This document shows positions 23,896-32,052 of a stretch of DNA of 64,000 bases, in pieces (position 1 is the stretch's first letter; each line of letters starts with the position of its first letter). A program made the translations under genes and the position numbers. The notes beneath the pieces are model-generated. The model made no database searches, was not told the DNA's origin, and was given only the letters and a program-made list of their open reading frames with translations. This DNA is from Kiritimatiellia bacterium (GTDB taxonomy: Bacteria > Verrucomicrobiota > Kiritimatiellia > CAIQIC01 > JAGNIJ01): positions 19,404 through 83,403 of the forward strand of contig JAGNIJ010000014.1 in NCBI GenBank assembly GCA_018001225.1. The letters are read 5' to 3'.

Positions 23896-24165
23896 ATGCC
23901 GACGTACGAATACGAGTGCCGCCGTTGCGGACACCGATTCGAAAAGTTCCAGTCGATGAAGGACCGGCCCCTGCAGCGCTGCCCCCGGTGCCGGGGCAAG
24001 GTGGAACGGCTGCCCGGGGGCGGGGCCGGCATCCTGTTCAAAGGGGCGGGGTTTTACGCGACGGATTACCGCAGCCCGGGCTACAAGAAGGCCGCCCGGG
24101 CCGAGAAGAGCGGCGACACAAAGAAGAGCGCGCCCGCGGACAAGCCCGCCCAGAGTAAGGCATGA
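23896..24165 (+). CDS. FmdB-family zinc-ribbon protein (second copy)
   Basis: The 89-residue product opens MPTYEYECRRCGHRFEKFQSM and has CPRCRGKVERLPGGGAGILFKGAGFYATDYRS, which is the classic FmdB-type profile (two CxxC pairs, then the GxGxxFKGxGFYxTDYR tail). A Lys/Ala-rich tail follows. It lacks the Cys-rich tail of the copy at 23437. The stop overlaps the next start (ATGA), so it is coupled to the zinc-ribbon membrane protein. Function unproven for the family. Confidence 0.85.
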   Translation: MPTYEYECRRCGHRFEKFQSMKDRPLQRCPRCRGKVERLPGGGAGILFKGAGFYATDYRSPGYKKAARAEKSGDTKKSAPADKPAQSKA

Positions 24166-24851
24166 TGAAAATCGCCTGTTCCCGATGCGGCAAGGAAAAC
24201 GAGCCCACGCGGCTTTTTTGCGCCACGTGCGGCGCCAAGCTGGACCTGGACGGAAAGGCCTGGCGGGTGCCGATCCGCTGGGGCCGCGGCCTGCTGCGAA
24301 TCGTACAAGTCCTGCTGCTGGTCGCCGTGGCCCTGCTCCTGTGGCCGGTGCGGCCGCAGGGCGCCGTCGGTGCCCGCGCGGAGGCCCTGGCCTACTCCGG
24401 CAAGCTGCGGATCCTCTCGGACGCGGCCGAGCAGGGAATCCTGGTCGTACAGGTTTTTTCCGAGGCCGAGGTCAACGGCTACCTGGCCGAGGTGCTGAAG
24501 AGCCACCCGGAGTTGTCCAAGCCGGAGGGCCTGGGCAAGATCGGGATCGGCGAAATCAACGTGCGGTTCGCGCCCGAGGGCGTCACGGTGACGGTGATCG
24601 TGAACATCGGGGGCCCGCTGCGGATGTCGTACGAGCTGGCCGGCCGCCCGCGCGCGGGGGGCGGTCCGTTCACCTTCGACATGCGGGCCGCGCGCTGGGG
24701 GCACCTTCCGCTGCCCGGGCCGGCCTCGCGCTGGATGGTGCGGCGGATCGGGCTGATGTTCTCGGGCATGGAGCGCGAGCGCGCCGTGTTGAACGGCCTG
24801 CAGCGCATCGATTTGGGTCGGGGCCAGGTTCGCGTGGCCACCGGGTCATGA
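24162..24851 (+). CDS. Zinc-ribbon membrane protein, unknown function
   Basis: The 229-residue product starts with a zinc ribbon (CSRCGKEN, then CATCGAKL, residues 6-28), a membrane helix (about 47-63, IVQVLLLVAVALLLWP) and an extracytoplasmic beta-rich domain of about 150 residues with no recognised family (for example FSEAEVNGYLAEVL, then VTVTVIVNIGG and MRMSYEL-like strands). The architecture of a cytoplasmic zinc ribbon with one anchor and an exported domain is common among unknown bacterial proteins. It begins at the ATGA overlap with the FmdB gene and ends 34 bp before the ABC-class ATPase-like gene, so the three may form an operon. Confidence 0.6.
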   Translation: MMKIACSRCGKENEPTRLFCATCGAKLDLDGKAWRVPIRWGRGLLRIVQVLLLVAVALLLWPVRPQGAVGARAEALAYSGKLRILSDAAEQGILVVQVFSEAEVNGYLAEVLKSHPELSKPEGLGKIGIGEINVRFAPEGVTVTVIVNIGGPLRMSYELAGRPRAGGGPFTFDMRAARWGHLPLPGPASRWMVRRIGLMFSGMERERAVLNGLQRIDLGRGQVRVATGS

Positions 24852-24885
24852 GGAGCGGGAAGCCGGAGCAGAAAGGGAAACGACG

Positions 24886-26604
24886 ATGAGAGACAAGGAA
24901 GAGTTCTTCGGGCTGCTGATGGAGATCGAGGGCAAGGAAGTCCGCGAGTACGCCAAGCTGATCGGCGATTTCGATTTTACCCGGTACGTCCTGAAAATCA
25001 ACCAGGTCCAGGACCCGGCCGGCGGCCAGGCCACGCTGGTGCTCATCCGCGTGCCCCAGGTCATCGCGGGCTTCCCCGCGCACCTCGTGAACACGCCGGT
25101 CCGCCGCACGGCGCTCGAGGATTACCTCGTCCGCAAGCTGTCCGCCCGCCTCGAAATGCTGGCCCGCTACGACAGGGAAGGCGTCTCGCGCCGGCGGATC
25201 CCGCTCTATGCCCCCGGCCAGGCCATCTTGCCCCGCACGTCGCTGGTCGTGACGGACGACTACATCGAGGCGCGCCTCTACGTCGACCTGCCGTCCCGGC
25301 ACGGGTGCGTCGCCGCCGAGAGCGCCAGGGAGGTCTTCTTCGAGGACCTGCCCGGCGTCGTGAATTCCAGCCTGATCTTCTGCAACCTAAACCAGCGCGA
25401 GGTCGAGGATTTCGTCAACCTCATGGAAGACGCCGACCAGATCCGCCAGGTGCTGCCTACCCGCGGCTGGGTGGGGTTCGTGGGCGAAGGCGCCCTGCTG
25501 GCCCGCGCGGGCGACGCCGACACGCCGGACTACGAGAGCATGACCCCGCTCGCGGTCGAGGACGCTCTCGCCGTTGAACTGGACGTGCCCAACGCCGGCC
25601 GGGTGCGCGGCTTCGGCGTCCCGTCGGGCATCACGGTGATCCTGGGCGACCGGTACTCCGGCCGCGCGGACCTCGTGCGCGCCCTGGCGGCCGGCATCTA
25701 CAACCACGTTCCCGGCGACGGGCGCGAGTGGGTGGTGTCGCTCCCGGATGCCGTCCAGGTGGTGGCCGAGAGCGGGCGGAGCGTCCAGCAGGTCGACGTC
25801 AGCGCGTTCCTCCGCGAGCACCCGGCCTGCGCGAACGTGAAGCAGTTTACCTGCGCCTCGGCGGACGCCTGCGCGGCCCAGGCGGCCGGCACGGTGGAGG
25901 CGGTCGAGGCCGGCGCGCGCGTGCTGATCTTCGAGGAATCCACGTCCGCCTCGGAGTTCCTCTCCGGCGGCGCGCCGGCGACGGCGCTGCTCCCGGCCGC
26001 CAAACGGCAAATCATCCCGCTGGCCTCGCGGGCGCGGCAGATGGTGGACGAACTGGGCATCTCGATCGTCGTGGCGGGTTCGGCCGCCGTGCTGGAGTTC
26101 CTCCCGGTGGCGGATACCGTGCTGCACGTGGAAGGCTTCAAGGTGACCCACGTCACGAAGCAGGCCCATGAACTGGCCGTCCCGGCGCCCGCGGCGCCGT
26201 CCTCGTCGGCGGAAGTCGCCGCCATGGCCGAGCCCACGCGCTGCATCATCCCGATCAGCATCGATCCGAGCCAGGACCGGTACGACGCCGTCATCGCCGC
26301 GCCGGATACCCGGTCTCTGGTTTTCGGCCGCTCGGTGATCAGCCTCGCCGGCCTGCCGCAGCTGGCGGACGTGTACCAGGCGCGCACGATCGGGCGCATC
26401 CTGTACTACGCCAAGCTGCGCTACCTGGACGAGCCCCGGCCCGTGCGGGAGATCCTGGATTTGGTGGATCGCGATTTGAGCACGGAAGGGCTGGAGTCCC
26501 TGACCCGTGACCTGCGCGGCGACCTGGCCCGTCCGCGCCGCTTCGAGATCGCCGCGGCGCTCAACCGGCTGGACACGCTTCGGGTCACCCGGCCCGCCGG
26601 CTGA
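24886..26604 (+). CDS. ABC-class ATPase homologue with degraded nucleotide-binding motifs
   Basis: The 572-residue product matches the predicted ABC-class ATPase family (COG3044-type) over its length: VNTPVRRTALEDYLVRKL, GVPSGITVILGDRYSG, IYNHVPGDGREWVVSLPDAV and SGRSVQQVDVSAFLRE all have direct counterparts. In the family as I know it the P-loop is GGGYHGKSTLL. Here residues 254-264 read GDRYSGRADLV, so the Lys is Arg260 and the Ser is Ala261. The signature SGSTSQ is DACAAQ (327-332), and the Walker B aspartate is Glu350. It therefore looks like a pseudo-ATPase. The ribosome site GGGAAACGACG is weak. dtd follows 17 bp downstream. Role unknown. Confidence 0.75.
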   Translation: MRDKEEFFGLLMEIEGKEVREYAKLIGDFDFTRYVLKINQVQDPAGGQATLVLIRVPQVIAGFPAHLVNTPVRRTALEDYLVRKLSARLEMLARYDREGVSRRRIPLYAPGQAILPRTSLVVTDDYIEARLYVDLPSRHGCVAAESAREVFFEDLPGVVNSSLIFCNLNQREVEDFVNLMEDADQIRQVLPTRGWVGFVGEGALLARAGDADTPDYESMTPLAVEDALAVELDVPNAGRVRGFGVPSGITVILGDRYSGRADLVRALAAGIYNHVPGDGREWVVSLPDAVQVVAESGRSVQQVDVSAFLREHPACANVKQFTCASADACAAQAAGTVEAVEAGARVLIFEESTSASEFLSGGAPATALLPAAKRQIIPLASRARQMVDELGISIVVAGSAAVLEFLPVADTVLHVEGFKVTHVTKQAHELAVPAPAAPSSSAEVAAMAEPTRCIIPISIDPSQDRYDAVIAAPDTRSLVFGRSVISLAGLPQLADVYQARTIGRILYYAKLRYLDEPRPVREILDLVDRDLSTEGLESLTRDLRGDLARPRRFEIAAALNRLDTLRVTRPAG

Positions 26605-26621
26605 CCCGGGCGGGCGGCCGC

Positions 26622-27077
26622 ATGAAACTGGTCATCCAGCGCGTCAGGCAGGCGCGCGTCACGGTGGCCGGCGAAACCGTCGGGCAGATCGGCCCGGGCG
26701 CGGTCATCTTCGTCGGCGCGTCCCGCGCGGACACGCCGGAGGATGTCCGCTACCTTGCCCGTAAGACCGCCGCGCTACGCGTGTTCGACGACGCGGAAGG
26801 CCGCCTGAACCGGGCCCTCGCGCCGGGCGAAGGGGAGTTCCTGGTCGTCAGCCAGTTCACGCTCTACGGGGATTGCCGCCACGGCAACCGTCCCAGCTAC
26901 ATCGAGGCCGCCCCGCCGGAACAGGCCGCGCCGCTGTGCGAGGCCTTGACCGCCGAGCTGGAAAGCCTCGGTTGCCGGGTTGCCCGCGGCCGCTTCCGGG
27001 AAACCATGCTCGTCGAACTCGCCAACGACGGGCCGGTCACGATCCTCATGGAAAGCACCGGGCGCACGGCGTCCTGA
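26622..27077 (+). CDS. dtd: D-aminoacyl-tRNA deacylase
   Basis: The 151-residue product is a standard DTD: MKLVIQRVRQARVTV at the N-terminus, VVSQFTLYGDCRHGNRPSY in the middle and NDGPVTILMES (the Gly-cisPro motif) near the end. It hydrolyses D-amino acids wrongly attached to tRNA. It starts 17 bp after the preceding gene and ends 4 bp before the next start, so it sits in a tight operon with the pseudo-ATPase and the secreted protein that follows. Confidence 0.95.
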   Translation: MKLVIQRVRQARVTVAGETVGQIGPGAVIFVGASRADTPEDVRYLARKTAALRVFDDAEGRLNRALAPGEGEFLVVSQFTLYGDCRHGNRPSYIEAAPPEQAAPLCEALTAELESLGCRVARGRFRETMLVELANDGPVTILMESTGRTAS

Positions 27078-27081
27078 TCCC

Positions 27082-28419
27082 ATGCGTGCGATCGTCATGT
27101 CCTTCCGCCGGGTCGCCCTGGTCGGCGCGGCCTGCGCGGCCCTCGCCGCCGCGGAGGAAGCGCCGTCGAGGCCCGCCTCCTCCGCCGTGTTCAGCGCCAG
27201 CCGCCGCTTCGTGGTGAAGGGCCTGCCCTCCGCCGAAGCCCTGTCGCTGACCGTCGCTTGCGAGGAGGCCGCCGGGCGGCTGGAGGAACTGCTTCGTCAG
27301 CCGCTTCCCTTGTTTCATAACCAGCCGCTCGTGATCTCTGCCCGCGCGGACGCGGCGGAGCCGCGCGGGCGCGTCACCCGGGCGCAGGGCTGGACGGACC
27401 GGGGGCTGGCCCAGCAGCTGGATCTCGTCAACGTGGAGCGCGTGGACCAGGAGGACTTGCTCGAGGCGTTGACGGGGCTGCTGGTGAACCGCTATTTGGT
27501 GGAACGCCAGACCGCGCGGCGAGCCACCCCGGCCGACGCGCCCGCGTGGCTCTCCGTCGGCCTGGCCCAGAACCTCTACGCGTCGCTGCGCGCCCGCAAC
27601 GCCCGACTGGTGCTGCAGCGGTGGACGGAGGAACAGTCGTTGTCCGCGGCCGGGATCCTGGCGCTGCGCCACCTGCCGGACGGCCGGTGGAGCGAGAAGG
27701 CCTTCTGCGGCGTTTTCACGGACTGGCTGCTCTCGTTCCCGGCCGCCGAGTCGCCCTGGGACCGCCTCGCGCCGGCGCTGGCCGGGCCGGATCCCGTCAC
27801 CGCCCCGCGGCTGGCCGGGGTCCTGCTGGGCCGGGAGGATGTGCGCGAGCTGGAAAAACACTGGGAGCTCTGGATCGCCCGGCAGAAGCAGGTCCGGCGC
27901 ATCGGGGAGGCCGACGCGGTGGACTCCCTCGGGGAGCTCGAAGCGCGGCTGGTCGTCCGGCCGGCCGAATGGCCGGAGCTCGAGGCCCTTGGCCTGCCCG
28001 AGATCCTGACCTGTTCGCAATGGATCGACTACCGGGGCGAGTCCTGGATGCCCTCGCTGGTCCGGCGCCTCGAGGTTTCGCTCGGCGCGCTGGGGTTCGG
28101 GCTGGACGACGAGTTGCGTCGCGTCCGGGACTTGTACGTCGCGTACGTTTCCGCGCTGGCGCCGCGCCCGGTGCCGGGCCTGTTCGGCTGGCTGCGCGCG
28201 TCCCGCCCGAACGAGGCCTTGTTGCGCGAGCGCCTGCGGGCCGCCGAGGAGGCCCTGGCCGCGTACAAATCGGTGCGGGGCGATCGGCTCCGCTTCGTGG
28301 ACGAGGCGGAGGCCGAGTTCGGGCCGCCGCCCGCCGCTCCGGAGGAGATGCCGCGGTACCTCCCGCGCGCCGAACTGCAGCGCTACGTGGACGAGGCCGA
28401 GGGCGCGTCCGCCCCGTGA
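27082..28419 (+). CDS. Exported protein, possible inactive peptidase-MA-like fold
   Basis: The 445-residue product has a short signal-like start (ALVGAACAALAAA) and no clear hit to a family I can name. Residues about 150-165 read APAWLSVGLAQNLYASL, similar to the P-x-W-L-x-E-G-L-A block of gluzincin (peptidase MA) proteins, where Glu is replaced by Val. The HExxH motif expected about 20-40 residues earlier is absent (LEALTGLLVNRYL). So an inactive relative is possible, low confidence. The C-terminal third is charged and helical. It follows dtd by 4 bp. I would call it hypothetical. Confidence 0.55.
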   Translation: MRAIVMSFRRVALVGAACAALAAAEEAPSRPASSAVFSASRRFVVKGLPSAEALSLTVACEEAAGRLEELLRQPLPLFHNQPLVISARADAAEPRGRVTRAQGWTDRGLAQQLDLVNVERVDQEDLLEALTGLLVNRYLVERQTARRATPADAPAWLSVGLAQNLYASLRARNARLVLQRWTEEQSLSAAGILALRHLPDGRWSEKAFCGVFTDWLLSFPAAESPWDRLAPALAGPDPVTAPRLAGVLLGREDVRELEKHWELWIARQKQVRRIGEADAVDSLGELEARLVVRPAEWPELEALGLPEILTCSQWIDYRGESWMPSLVRRLEVSLGALGFGLDDELRRVRDLYVAYVSALAPRPVPGLFGWLRASRPNEALLRERLRAAEEALAAYKSVRGDRLRFVDEAEAEFGPPPAAPEEMPRYLPRAELQRYVDEAEGASAP

Positions 28420-28501
28420 GCGGCGGGACGCCCGCCCGAATCCGCGCGCAGGAACTTCTGGCGATGGGATACCGGGTGGATATGCTCCTGTGCTATTGCG
28501 G

Positions 28502-28565
28502 CGCGCCGGAGGCTCGCCCTCCAAATGTTGATTTGCACTATGGAGGGCGAGCGTCCCCGCGAGCC
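28502..28565. repeat. Inverted repeat, GCTCGCCCTCCA...TGGAGGGCGAGC
   Basis: A perfect 12-bp pair, GCTCGCCCTCCA (28512-28523) and TGGAGGGCGAGC (28541-28552), flanks a 17-nt loop, with extension GTCCCCGCGAGCC on the right. It is the best-preserved copy of the family also seen at 23700-23765. The 278-bp gap between the exported protein and argH is otherwise featureless apart from a weak TATAGG hexamer near 28660. Confidence 0.7.
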
Positions 28566-28697
28566 GAAGAGCGGGGAACGAGCGAGGGGGTGCACATGAA
28601 CGCCATTCCTGCGCGTGGATTTGAGTCCCGCCGGCGCGCTTGACTCCGGCCGGGCAGTCTATAGGCTGGAAGACGGTACCCCAAACACGGTGATGGC

Positions 28698-30074
28698 ATG
28701 GCCCGCAATCGCTCAACGACCGTCGGCGCGATAGACCCGGAAGTGCTGGCCTACACGGCCGGCGATGACGCGGCGCTGGACCTGGCCCTCGTCGAGTCCG
28801 ATGCCCTCGGGACGGCCGCCCATGTCACCATGCTCTCCCGGATGCCGCTGGATCCGCCCGTCATCACGGCCGCGGAAGGCCGCAAGGTCATCCGGGCGCT
28901 GGCCGGCATCGTGGGCAAGGCCCGGGCGGGCGGGCTCCGCATCCGCCTCGCGGACCAGGACGTGCACCTGGCGGTGGAGCGGCTGCTCACCGAGAAGCTC
29001 GGCGAACTGGGCCGGAAAGTGCATACCGGGCGGAGCCGGAACGACCAGGTCGCGGTGGACCTCCGGCTGTACGGCAAGGTCCGCTTGCTCGAGGTGCTCG
29101 AGGCCGCCGGCCGGCTGGCGCAGGCCCTCGTCGAATTCGCGCGGCGGCACGAGGCGGTGCCGATGGTGGGGCGGACCCACATGCAGCCCGCCATGCCGTC
29201 CTCCGTCGGGTTGTGGGCGGATGCCCACGCCGAGAGCCTGCTCGACGACGCCGCGCTGCTGCTGGCCGTCTACGCGCTGAACGACCAGTGCCCGCTCGGC
29301 TCCGCGGCCAGCTACGGGGTCCCGTTGCCGATCGACCGCCGGCTGGTGTCCGACCTCCTGGGCTTCGCCCGGCCGGTCCACAATGTCCTTTACGCCAACA
29401 ACGCGCGGGGCAAGAACGAGCAGGTCATCCTGTCCGCGCTCGCCGGGGTCATGGGCAGTCTCTCGCGCCTGGCGCAGGACCTGATCCTGTGGAGCATGCC
29501 GGAGTTCGGCTATTTCACGCTGCCGTCGGGCTTCTGCACCGGCAGCAGCATCATGCCGCAGAAACGCAACCCGGACGTCCTCGAGCTGGTGCGCGCGCGG
29601 GCGGCGTCGGTGTCGGCCTCCGCCGCGCTGGTCGGCGAACTGGTGCGCGCCGCGCCCTCCGGCTACAACCGGGATATCCAGGAAGCCAAGGGCCCCTTCA
29701 TCCAGGGCTTGGCCGTGACGCGGGACAGCCTGCGGCTTCTGGGCCGGCTGGTCGGCGGGATCGAGGTCCACCCGGAGGCCCTGCGGGCGGCGTTCACGCC
29801 GGATGTCTTTGCGACGGACCGGGCGCTGGAACTGGTGGCCGACGGCATGCCCTTCCGGGACGCCTACCACCACGTCAAGGCGCACCTGGAGGACCTGGAA
29901 CGGATGGATCCGGATGCCGCCGTCTCTCGGAAGACGCACCTGGGCGCGCCCGGCGGGCTGGATCTGCCGGCCGACCTGGTGCGGGGCCGCGAGATTGTAC
30001 GGTTCGCGCAGGAAGAGCGGAAAAAGATCGAGAAGGCGTTCACCCGCCTCATGGGTGTGTCCTGGCGGTTGTAG
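28698..30074 (+). CDS. argH: Argininosuccinate lyase
   Basis: The 458-residue product belongs to the fumarase/aspartase superfamily. It has HTGRSRNDQVAVDLRL, MVGRTHMQPAMPSS and the signature GSSIMPQKRNPD with the catalytic Ser283. It splits argininosuccinate into arginine and fumarate, the last step of arginine synthesis. The N-terminus differs from the common bacterial form: no WGGRF motif, but DPEVLAYTAGDDAALD, closer to what I remember from archaeal-type enzymes. It is alone with respect to other arg genes apart from argC 13 kb away. The next gene starts 19 bp downstream and may be co-transcribed. Confidence 0.92.
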   Translation: MARNRSTTVGAIDPEVLAYTAGDDAALDLALVESDALGTAAHVTMLSRMPLDPPVITAAEGRKVIRALAGIVGKARAGGLRIRLADQDVHLAVERLLTEKLGELGRKVHTGRSRNDQVAVDLRLYGKVRLLEVLEAAGRLAQALVEFARRHEAVPMVGRTHMQPAMPSSVGLWADAHAESLLDDAALLLAVYALNDQCPLGSAASYGVPLPIDRRLVSDLLGFARPVHNVLYANNARGKNEQVILSALAGVMGSLSRLAQDLILWSMPEFGYFTLPSGFCTGSSIMPQKRNPDVLELVRARAASVSASAALVGELVRAAPSGYNRDIQEAKGPFIQGLAVTRDSLRLLGRLVGGIEVHPEALRAAFTPDVFATDRALELVADGMPFRDAYHHVKAHLEDLERMDPDAAVSRKTHLGAPGGLDLPADLVRGREIVRFAQEERKKIEKAFTRLMGVSWRL

Positions 30075-30093
30075 TCGGCGGAGCGGAGGCCAC

Positions 30094-31827
30094 ATGACCG
30101 AAGAGCAATCAGGCGGCGACGCCCAGAAGGAAGAAGTCTTTTCGACCACGATGCGGATCGACATCACCCCGCATCTCAAGGAGCAACTGGCCTCCACCTT
30201 CGGGCCCGGCCCGGCGCAGACGCGGCGCACCGGCCGCGTAACGATCAAGATCCCGAAGAAGTCCGGCGACAGCTCGGATCTCGGCAGCCCCGACTTCCAG
30301 GAGATCCTGCAGAACGTCTACGACGCCACGCTGATCACCGACCAGGGCGGGAGGATCGCCAGCGTCAATCCGCGGGCCATCCAGTTCTTCCGCGGGGAGC
30401 GCGCCGAGATGCTCGGCCGCAACATCGTGGACCTCATTTCCGGCGCCAGCGAGGACCTCGTGCCCACGATTCGAAAGAACCTGGAGGCCGACCGCTATAC
30501 CCTGATCCAGGCCTACTGCCTCCGGAGCGACGGCACGATCTTCCCGGCGGAGATCTCCGCCAACCACCTGCACGTCTCCGGCCGCGACTACTTGAGCTTC
30601 TTCATTCGCGACATTACCTGGCGCAAGGAGGCCGAGGAGCGGTTGCGCACCGGTTATACGGCCATTCAGAACTCCGGGGACGGCATCGCCATCGCCGATC
30701 TGGACGGCTCGATCAGCTTCTGCAATCCCGCCATGACCGCGCTCTGCGGCGAGTCGGCCACCGAGCAGATGGTCGGCCGGAACCTTCGCGAGTTCATGGC
30801 CGAGCCGGCGCTGGCCGACGAAATCGTGCGCGAAGTCAGCGGGCACAACGCCTGGGGCGGCGAACTCGAAATGAAGCGGGTCGACGGCGCCACCTTCTTC
30901 GCGCAGGGCTCGGTGGCCCCGAACGTGAACGCGGACGACGAGCTCACCGGCATGGTCCTCTCCGTCCTGGATATCACCAACCTCAAGCAGGCGCAGTACC
31001 AGCTCGAATGCTTTGCCCGCGAGCTCCAGGAAAAGAACAACCTGCTGGAGAGCGACCAGATCATGGCGCGGGAGATCCAGCAGGCCTTCCTGCCGCGCCA
31101 GCACCCGGTCTTCCCGCGCGGCGCCAAGGCCGAGGACAGCATCCTGAAGGTGGGCCACCTGTACCTGCCCAGCGGCGCGGTCGGGGGCGACTTCTTCGAC
31201 ATCCTGGTCCTCTCCGACAGCCAGGCCGGGTTGTTCATCTCCGACGTCGCGGGGCACGGCATGCGGGCCGCCCTCGTCGTGGCGACCATCCGCGGGCTGA
31301 TGGAGGAACTCGCGCCCATCGCGGGCGATCCCGCGGCCTTCCTCACGCAGTTGAACCGCGCCTACACCGGGATCTTCAGCCAGACGGAGCAGCTGACCTT
31401 CACCACGGCCTTCTACCTCGTGCTCGATCTGAAGACGGGCCGGATGCAGTACACGACCGCGGGGCATCCCTTCCCGTTCCACCTGCGGCGGAGCGCAGCG
31501 TCCGTCGGCATGCTGCCGGCCGGAGAGGGGGGCAAGGGTCCGGCGCTGGGGCTTTTCGACAACGCCTCGTATGGCTCCGCCTCCGGGACGCTCGAGCCGG
31601 GCGACGTCCTGCTGCTCTACACGGACGGCTTGAGCGAGGCGGAGGGCGTCAACCGCGAACTCTTCGAGGACCACGAGATGGTAGCCTCCCTCCAGAAACT
31701 CCTGCCGCTCGATCCCGGCGCGCTGCTCACCGACCTCGTGGCTGCCGCGCGCGAGTTCAAGGGCACGGCGGATTTCGAAGACGACGTCTGCCTGCTCGCG
31801 GTGGAACTGAAACGTCTACTCTCGTAA
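30094..31827 (+). CDS. PAS-PAS-PP2C (RsbU/SpoIIE-type) serine phosphatase
   Basis: The 577-residue product has two PAS domains (about 65-185 and 185-310; NVYDATLITDQGGRIASVNP, then NSGDGIAIADLDGSISFCNP), a short coiled linker and a PP2C-type phosphatase domain (about 345-575). The phosphatase has GAVGGDFFD, FISDVAGHGMRAALV, TTAGHPFP, LLLYTDGLSEA and DDVCLLAVEL, including the metal-binding Asp residues. Such enzymes normally dephosphorylate anti-sigma antagonists in partner switching; no anti-sigma or STAS gene is adjacent. The N-terminal 60 residues are unassigned. It is 46 bp upstream of the tRNA gene, on the opposite strand. Confidence 0.88.
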   Translation: MTEEQSGGDAQKEEVFSTTMRIDITPHLKEQLASTFGPGPAQTRRTGRVTIKIPKKSGDSSDLGSPDFQEILQNVYDATLITDQGGRIASVNPRAIQFFRGERAEMLGRNIVDLISGASEDLVPTIRKNLEADRYTLIQAYCLRSDGTIFPAEISANHLHVSGRDYLSFFIRDITWRKEAEERLRTGYTAIQNSGDGIAIADLDGSISFCNPAMTALCGESATEQMVGRNLREFMAEPALADEIVREVSGHNAWGGELEMKRVDGATFFAQGSVAPNVNADDELTGMVLSVLDITNLKQAQYQLECFARELQEKNNLLESDQIMAREIQQAFLPRQHPVFPRGAKAEDSILKVGHLYLPSGAVGGDFFDILVLSDSQAGLFISDVAGHGMRAALVVATIRGLMEELAPIAGDPAAFLTQLNRAYTGIFSQTEQLTFTTAFYLVLDLKTGRMQYTTAGHPFPFHLRRSAASVGMLPAGEGGKGPALGLFDNASYGSASGTLEPGDVLLLYTDGLSEAEGVNRELFEDHEMVASLQKLLPLDPGALLTDLVAAAREFKGTADFEDDVCLLAVELKRLLS

Positions 31828-31872
31828 AGCCGCCCGCATCCGGCCTTATCCGGTCTCGCTCGGGATGAAGTC

Positions 31873-31954
31873 TGGGCGAGGGGGGATTCGAACCCCCACT
31901 CCTTACGGAACAGGATCCTAAGTCCTGCGCGTCTGCCAGTTCCGCCACTCGCCC
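31873..31954 (-). tRNA. tRNA-Leu (anticodon UAG)
   Basis: An 82-nt gene on the minus strand with a 7-bp acceptor stem (GGGCGAG/CTCGCCC), a 5-bp anticodon stem CAGGA/TCCTG, loop CUUAGGA giving anticodon UAG (reads CUA), a long variable arm as in leucine tRNAs, a TPsiC loop GTTCGAA and discriminator A. CCA is not encoded. The region upstream on the minus strand is very A+T-rich with TATAAT at 31959-31964. Confidence 0.93.
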
Positions 31955-32008
31955 ATATATTATAACAACAAGTAGTTACGATAATTTATAAGAATGCTTT
32001 TGTAAGCC

Positions 32009-32028
32009 GGTAACGTTCGGGTAACGTT
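32009..32028. promoter_or_regulatory. Paired GGTAACGTT direct repeats upstream of the recombinase
   Basis: GGTAACGTT occurs twice (32009-32017, 32020-32028), spaced 11 bp, about one helical turn. Each half contains the palindrome AACGTT. The site lies between the tRNA and the recombinase start, so it could be a recombinase arm site or a regulator site. AT-rich sequence with possible -10 motifs surrounds it. Confidence 0.4.
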
Positions 32029-32052
32029 TATCTGTCCAAACGGAGGGACAGC

